NCBI GenBank assembly: GCA_964626565.1
Contig: CAZVFX010000222.1
Span: 1-6,903 of the forward strand
DNA from: CAZVFX01 sp964626565
GTDB taxonomy: Bacteria; Myxococcota_A; UBA9042; CAIXZC01
Reading direction: 5' to 3'
DNA length: 6,903 bases
The position numbers and the translations under genes were made by a program. Shown piece by piece: positions 5,210 through 6,903 of this stretch. How positions within the stretch are numbered: the stretch's first letter is position 1; each line of letters starts with the position of its first letter. A model generated the notes under the pieces. The model ran no database searches and had not been told where the DNA came from. It worked only from the letters and a program-made list of their open reading frames with translations.

Positions 5210-6418
5210 ATGAAGATCGCAATGAAAAACCCCCTGGTTGAAATTGACGGTGACGAGATGACCCGGGTTATCTGGGCTATGATCAAGGAGCGCCTGCTTG
5301 CGCCCTTTGTGGACCTCAAACTCGAGCGCTATGACCTGAGCCTTCAGGAGAGGGACCGCACCGACGACCAGATTACCTTGGACTCGGCGAAAGCAATTGA
5401 GAAGCACGGGGTCGGCGTGAAGTGCGCGACCATTACCCCCGACCAGGCTTCGGTCAGCAGGTTCAACCTGAAAAAAGCCTGGCCGTCGCCCAACGGCACT
5501 ATCCGCGCCTACCTGGACGGGACCGTCTTTCGCAAGGCGATTATGGTGAACAACGTGCCGCCCGCGGTGCGCTCATGGAAGAAACCGATCACCATCGGCC
5601 GGCACGCCTACGGCGACATGTTCAAAAACGGGGAGATGCTCATCCCCGGGCCCGGGCGGCTGGAGATGACGTATACGCCTGCCGACGGAAGCCCGGCCAA
5701 GACCGTGGACCTCGGTGAAGTGACCGAGCCGACCCTGGTCACCGCACACCAGAACATCGAGTCGTCTATCCGTTCCTTTGCCAAAGCGTGCATCACCATC
5801 GCTCTGGGCGATGGTATCGACCTGTGGTTCGGCTGCAAAGATACCATCAGCAAGACCTACCACGGCCGGTTCCGTGAGCTCTTCGCGGCCGAGGTCGAAG
5901 CGCGCAAAAAGGACTTCGAGGAGGCCGGCCTTAGCTACGCTACCAACCTGCTCATCGACGATGCAGTGGCTCGCTCCGTGAGACACGAAGGCGGCTTTTT
6001 GTGGGCCTGCATGAACTACGAGGGCGACTTGATGAGCGACATGGTCGGCTCGGGGTTCGGGAGCCTGGGCATGATGACCTCGGTGCTGGTCTCTCCCACC
6101 GGAAGGTACGAGTTCGAAGCCGCGCACGGGACGGTCACCCGCCACTACGAACGCCACCTCGCAGGGGAGAAGACCTCCACCAACCCCGGGGCCACCCTCT
6201 TCGCCTGGACCGGGGCGCTGGCCAAGCGGGGCGAGCTGGACGACACCCCCGACCTGGTGAACTTCGCCAAAGCGGTTGAGGCATCGATGATCGAGACCAT
6301 CGAATCCGGAATCGTCACCGGCGACCTGGTTGCCTCGGCCAACCCGCCGGTCGAGAAAGCCGCATCTCTCGATGAGTTCATAAGCGCGATCGAGGTGCGC
6401 TTGAAGGGGAAAATCTAG
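5210..6418 (+). CDS. icd: NADP-dependent isocitrate dehydrogenase, eukaryotic-like subfamily
   Basis: This 402-residue enzyme converts isocitrate and NADP+ to 2-oxoglutarate, CO2 and NADPH in the TCA cycle. Landmarks are VEIDGDEMTR (10-19), TITPD (74-78), SPNGTIR (93-99), VFR (106-108), GRHAYGD (130-136), CKDTI (209-213), IDD (249-251), GDLMSD (272-277) with metal-binding Asp273/Asp277, AAHGTVTRHY (304-313) for NADP, and STNP (323-326). These match human IDH1-like proteins, including Ser93, Arg99, Arg108, Arg131 and Lys210 as equivalents of Ser94, Arg100, Arg109, Arg132 and Lys212. The position equivalent to catalytic Tyr139 of IDH1 appears to be Phe138 (GDMF for GDQY). The reading frame is open back to 4751, but that stretch is repeat and promoter DNA. 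The ATG at 5210 has GAGG six bases upstream and gives the family's N-terminus. The gene is separately promoted and is the likely conserved flank of the accessory region. Confidence 0.95.
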   Translation: MKIAMKNPLVEIDGDEMTRVIWAMIKERLLAPFVDLKLERYDLSLQERDRTDDQITLDSAKAIEKHGVGVKCATITPDQASVSRFNLKKAWPSPNGTIRAYLDGTVFRKAIMVNNVPPAVRSWKKPITIGRHAYGDMFKNGEMLIPGPGRLEMTYTPADGSPAKTVDLGEVTEPTLVTAHQNIESSIRSFAKACITIALGDGIDLWFGCKDTISKTYHGRFRELFAAEVEARKKDFEEAGLSYATNLLIDDAVARSVRHEGGFLWACMNYEGDLMSDMVGSGFGSLGMMTSVLVSPTGRYEFEAAHGTVTRHYERHLAGEKTSTNPGATLFAWTGALAKRGELDDTPDLVNFAKAVEASMIETIESGIVTGDLVASANPPVEKAASLDEFISAIEVRLKGKI

Positions 6419-6468
6419 GACGCCATTGCTCCTGCCGATGCGACTTGATTTTTGCGCTGTTGCTCTGG

Positions 6469-6539
6469 GACAGGCTGAAGGCCTGTCATCACCACAGGCT
6501 AAAAGCCTGTGCGCACTGTGGACCCGGACTGGAGTCCGG
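6469..6539 (+). repeat. REP-like element C, copy 4, with third palindrome
   Basis: Three hairpins stand in a row: gacaggc-tgaag-gcctgtc (6469-6487), cacaggct-aaa-agcctgtg (6493-6511) and ccggact-gg-agtccgg (6524-6539). It lies 50 bp past the icd stop codon. The hairpins could protect or end the icd message, although none has a T-run. Bases 6419-6468 show nothing recognisable. Confidence 0.75.
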
Positions 6540-6697
6540 TCGCGGGGCAGGACTTGCAATTCAGCTTCTGCCGAAGGCGGCTGAATCGGCGAGGGGAAAT
6601 GGCAACGCCCATTTTCCCGAGCCCACCGCAGGTGAGAGTACTGCCCCCGTCGTCTGTTAACGCAAAAAAGCCGGCGTGAAGCCGGCTTTTCTTGCTC
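6538..6697. repeat. Tandem structured unit D1 (160 bp) with tRNA 3'-end copy
   Basis: The unit opens with the tRNA 3'-end sequence found at 6859-6878, here lacking one G. A palindromic body follows: attcagc...gctgaat with an inner gcc-gaa-ggc, then ggggaaatgg...ccattttccc, then cacc-gca-ggtg, all closed by a long stem near GGGGCAGGACT/AGTACTGCCCC. It ends with a Rho-independent terminator. It aligns with 6698-6858 throughout. Confidence 0.85.
6664..6690 (-). terminator. Rho-independent terminator, copy 1
   Basis: Arms 6666-6675 and 6681-6690 (aaaagccggc / gccggctttt) flank the loop gtgaa. On the minus strand the GC stem is followed by six T's. On the plus strand four T's follow, so it may also stop transcription coming from icd. 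Confidence 0.8.
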
Positions 6698-6858
6698 GGT
6701 CGCGGGGGCAGGACTTGCTATTCGGCTTCTGCCGTTAGGCGGCCGAATCGGCGAGTGAAATGGCTGCGTCCATTTCCTCGAGCCCACCGCAGGTGAGAGT
6801 CCTGCCCCCGTCGCCCGTTAACGCAAAAAAGCCGGCGTGAAGCCGGCTTTTCTTGCTC
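6698..6858. repeat. Tandem structured unit D2 (161 bp) with tRNA 3'-end copy
   Basis: It has the same plan as D1, with a perfect 13-bp closing stem (cgggggcaggact near 6702-6714, agtcctgcccccg near 6798-6811). The first hairpin reads attcggc...gccgaat where D1 reads attcagc...gctgaat, so an A-T pair has become a G-C pair with pairing kept. The cacc-gca-ggtg hairpin is unchanged. It abuts the real tRNA gene. Confidence 0.85.
6825..6851 (-). terminator. Rho-independent terminator of the tRNA gene
   Basis: This is identical to the terminator at 6664-6690, 161 bp away. Arms are 6827-6836 and 6842-6851, with six T's following on the minus strand. It lies 10 bp past the end of the tRNA and so is its natural terminator. 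Confidence 0.85.
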
Positions 6859-6860
6859 GG

Positions 6861-6903
6861 TCGCGGGGGCAGGACTTGAACCTACGACCTTCGGGTTATG
6901 AGC
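6861..6903 (-). tRNA. tRNA-Met (CAT anticodon), 3' part, cut by window edge
   Basis: The minus strand reads anticodon loop CTCATAA with anticodon CAT, stem strand CCCGA, variable loop AGGTC, T stem GTAGG/CCTGC around the loop TTCAAGT, acceptor strand CCCCGCG and discriminator A. CCG follows, so CCA is not fully encoded. Three C's at positions 39-41 fit an initiator tRNA, but G at position 72 does not settle it. The elongator Met and lysidine-Ile2 forms cannot be excluded without the 5' half. Confidence 0.85.

Noticed and set aside
5573..6787. 404-codon open frame on the minus strand opposite icd
   Set aside because: It is antisense to a clearly conserved gene, runs into the repeat units, has an unrecognisable product and is the usual effect of high GC at codon position 3.
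6538..6858. Tandem D units as complete tRNA genes
   Set aside because: Only the tRNA 3' end is copied. The bodies lack an anticodon arm and D arm, and the putative T-loop on the plus strand (TGAGAGT) lacks the conserved TTC.
1..6903. CRISPR array
   Set aside because: The repeats are long, irregularly spaced and few. No short repeat with uniform spacers is present.

Overview
The window is GC-rich bacterial DNA. One firmly recognised housekeeping gene, NADP-type isocitrate dehydrogenase (5210-6418, +), and the 3' half of a CAT-anticodon tRNA (6861-6903, -) sit beside an accessory stretch of defence-type genes embedded in interspersed palindromic repeats. The repeats carry hairpins such as acaggc-N5-gcctgt. 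From memory, elements of this style are common in intergenic DNA of Planctomycetota, Armatimonadota, Verrucomicrobiota and similar environmental lineages. No gene here fixes the phylum, so that placement is weak.

Layout from left to right: 1-253 holds repeats only (B1, C1). 254-1234 (+) encodes the C-terminal part of a DUF3427 superfamily-2 helicase whose N-terminal end has been replaced by repeat DNA. Facing it tail-to-tail is an HNH endonuclease with a probable PUA-like N-terminal domain (1303-2235, -). Behind that is a NudG/MutT-like Nudix hydrolase (2538-2948, -). A repeat-filled gap (2949-3643) leads to a second HNH enzyme of the sulfur-binding-domain/McrA type, predicted to cut phosphorothioated DNA (3644-4552, -). 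A second repeat block (4553-5209) leads to icd. Downstream of icd lie one more REP-like element and two tandem 160/161-bp units, each carrying a copy of the tRNA 3' end and its terminator. The real tRNA then runs off the right edge.

The strongest non-genic signal is modular. Repeat elements A, B and C recur in the same order at 3097-3600 and 4617-5096, and B and C also appear at 61-281, so the defence genes lie between composite repeats like cassettes. The two A copies (183 bp, 10 mismatches, 123 bp identical) bracket the McrA-type gene as direct repeats. The Nudix and McrA-type genes also share a homologous promoter in which the -10 box is the centre of an inverted repeat. The HNH gene at 2235 has an unrelated promoter with the same geometry.

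Functionally, the island suggests modification-dependent restriction: one HNH enzyme that may read modified bases, one that reads backbone phosphorothioates, and a Nudix enzyme that may clean the nucleotide pool. The helicase that might have belonged to the set survives only as a fragment. This joint function is inference; the gene identifications rest on motifs visible in the translations.
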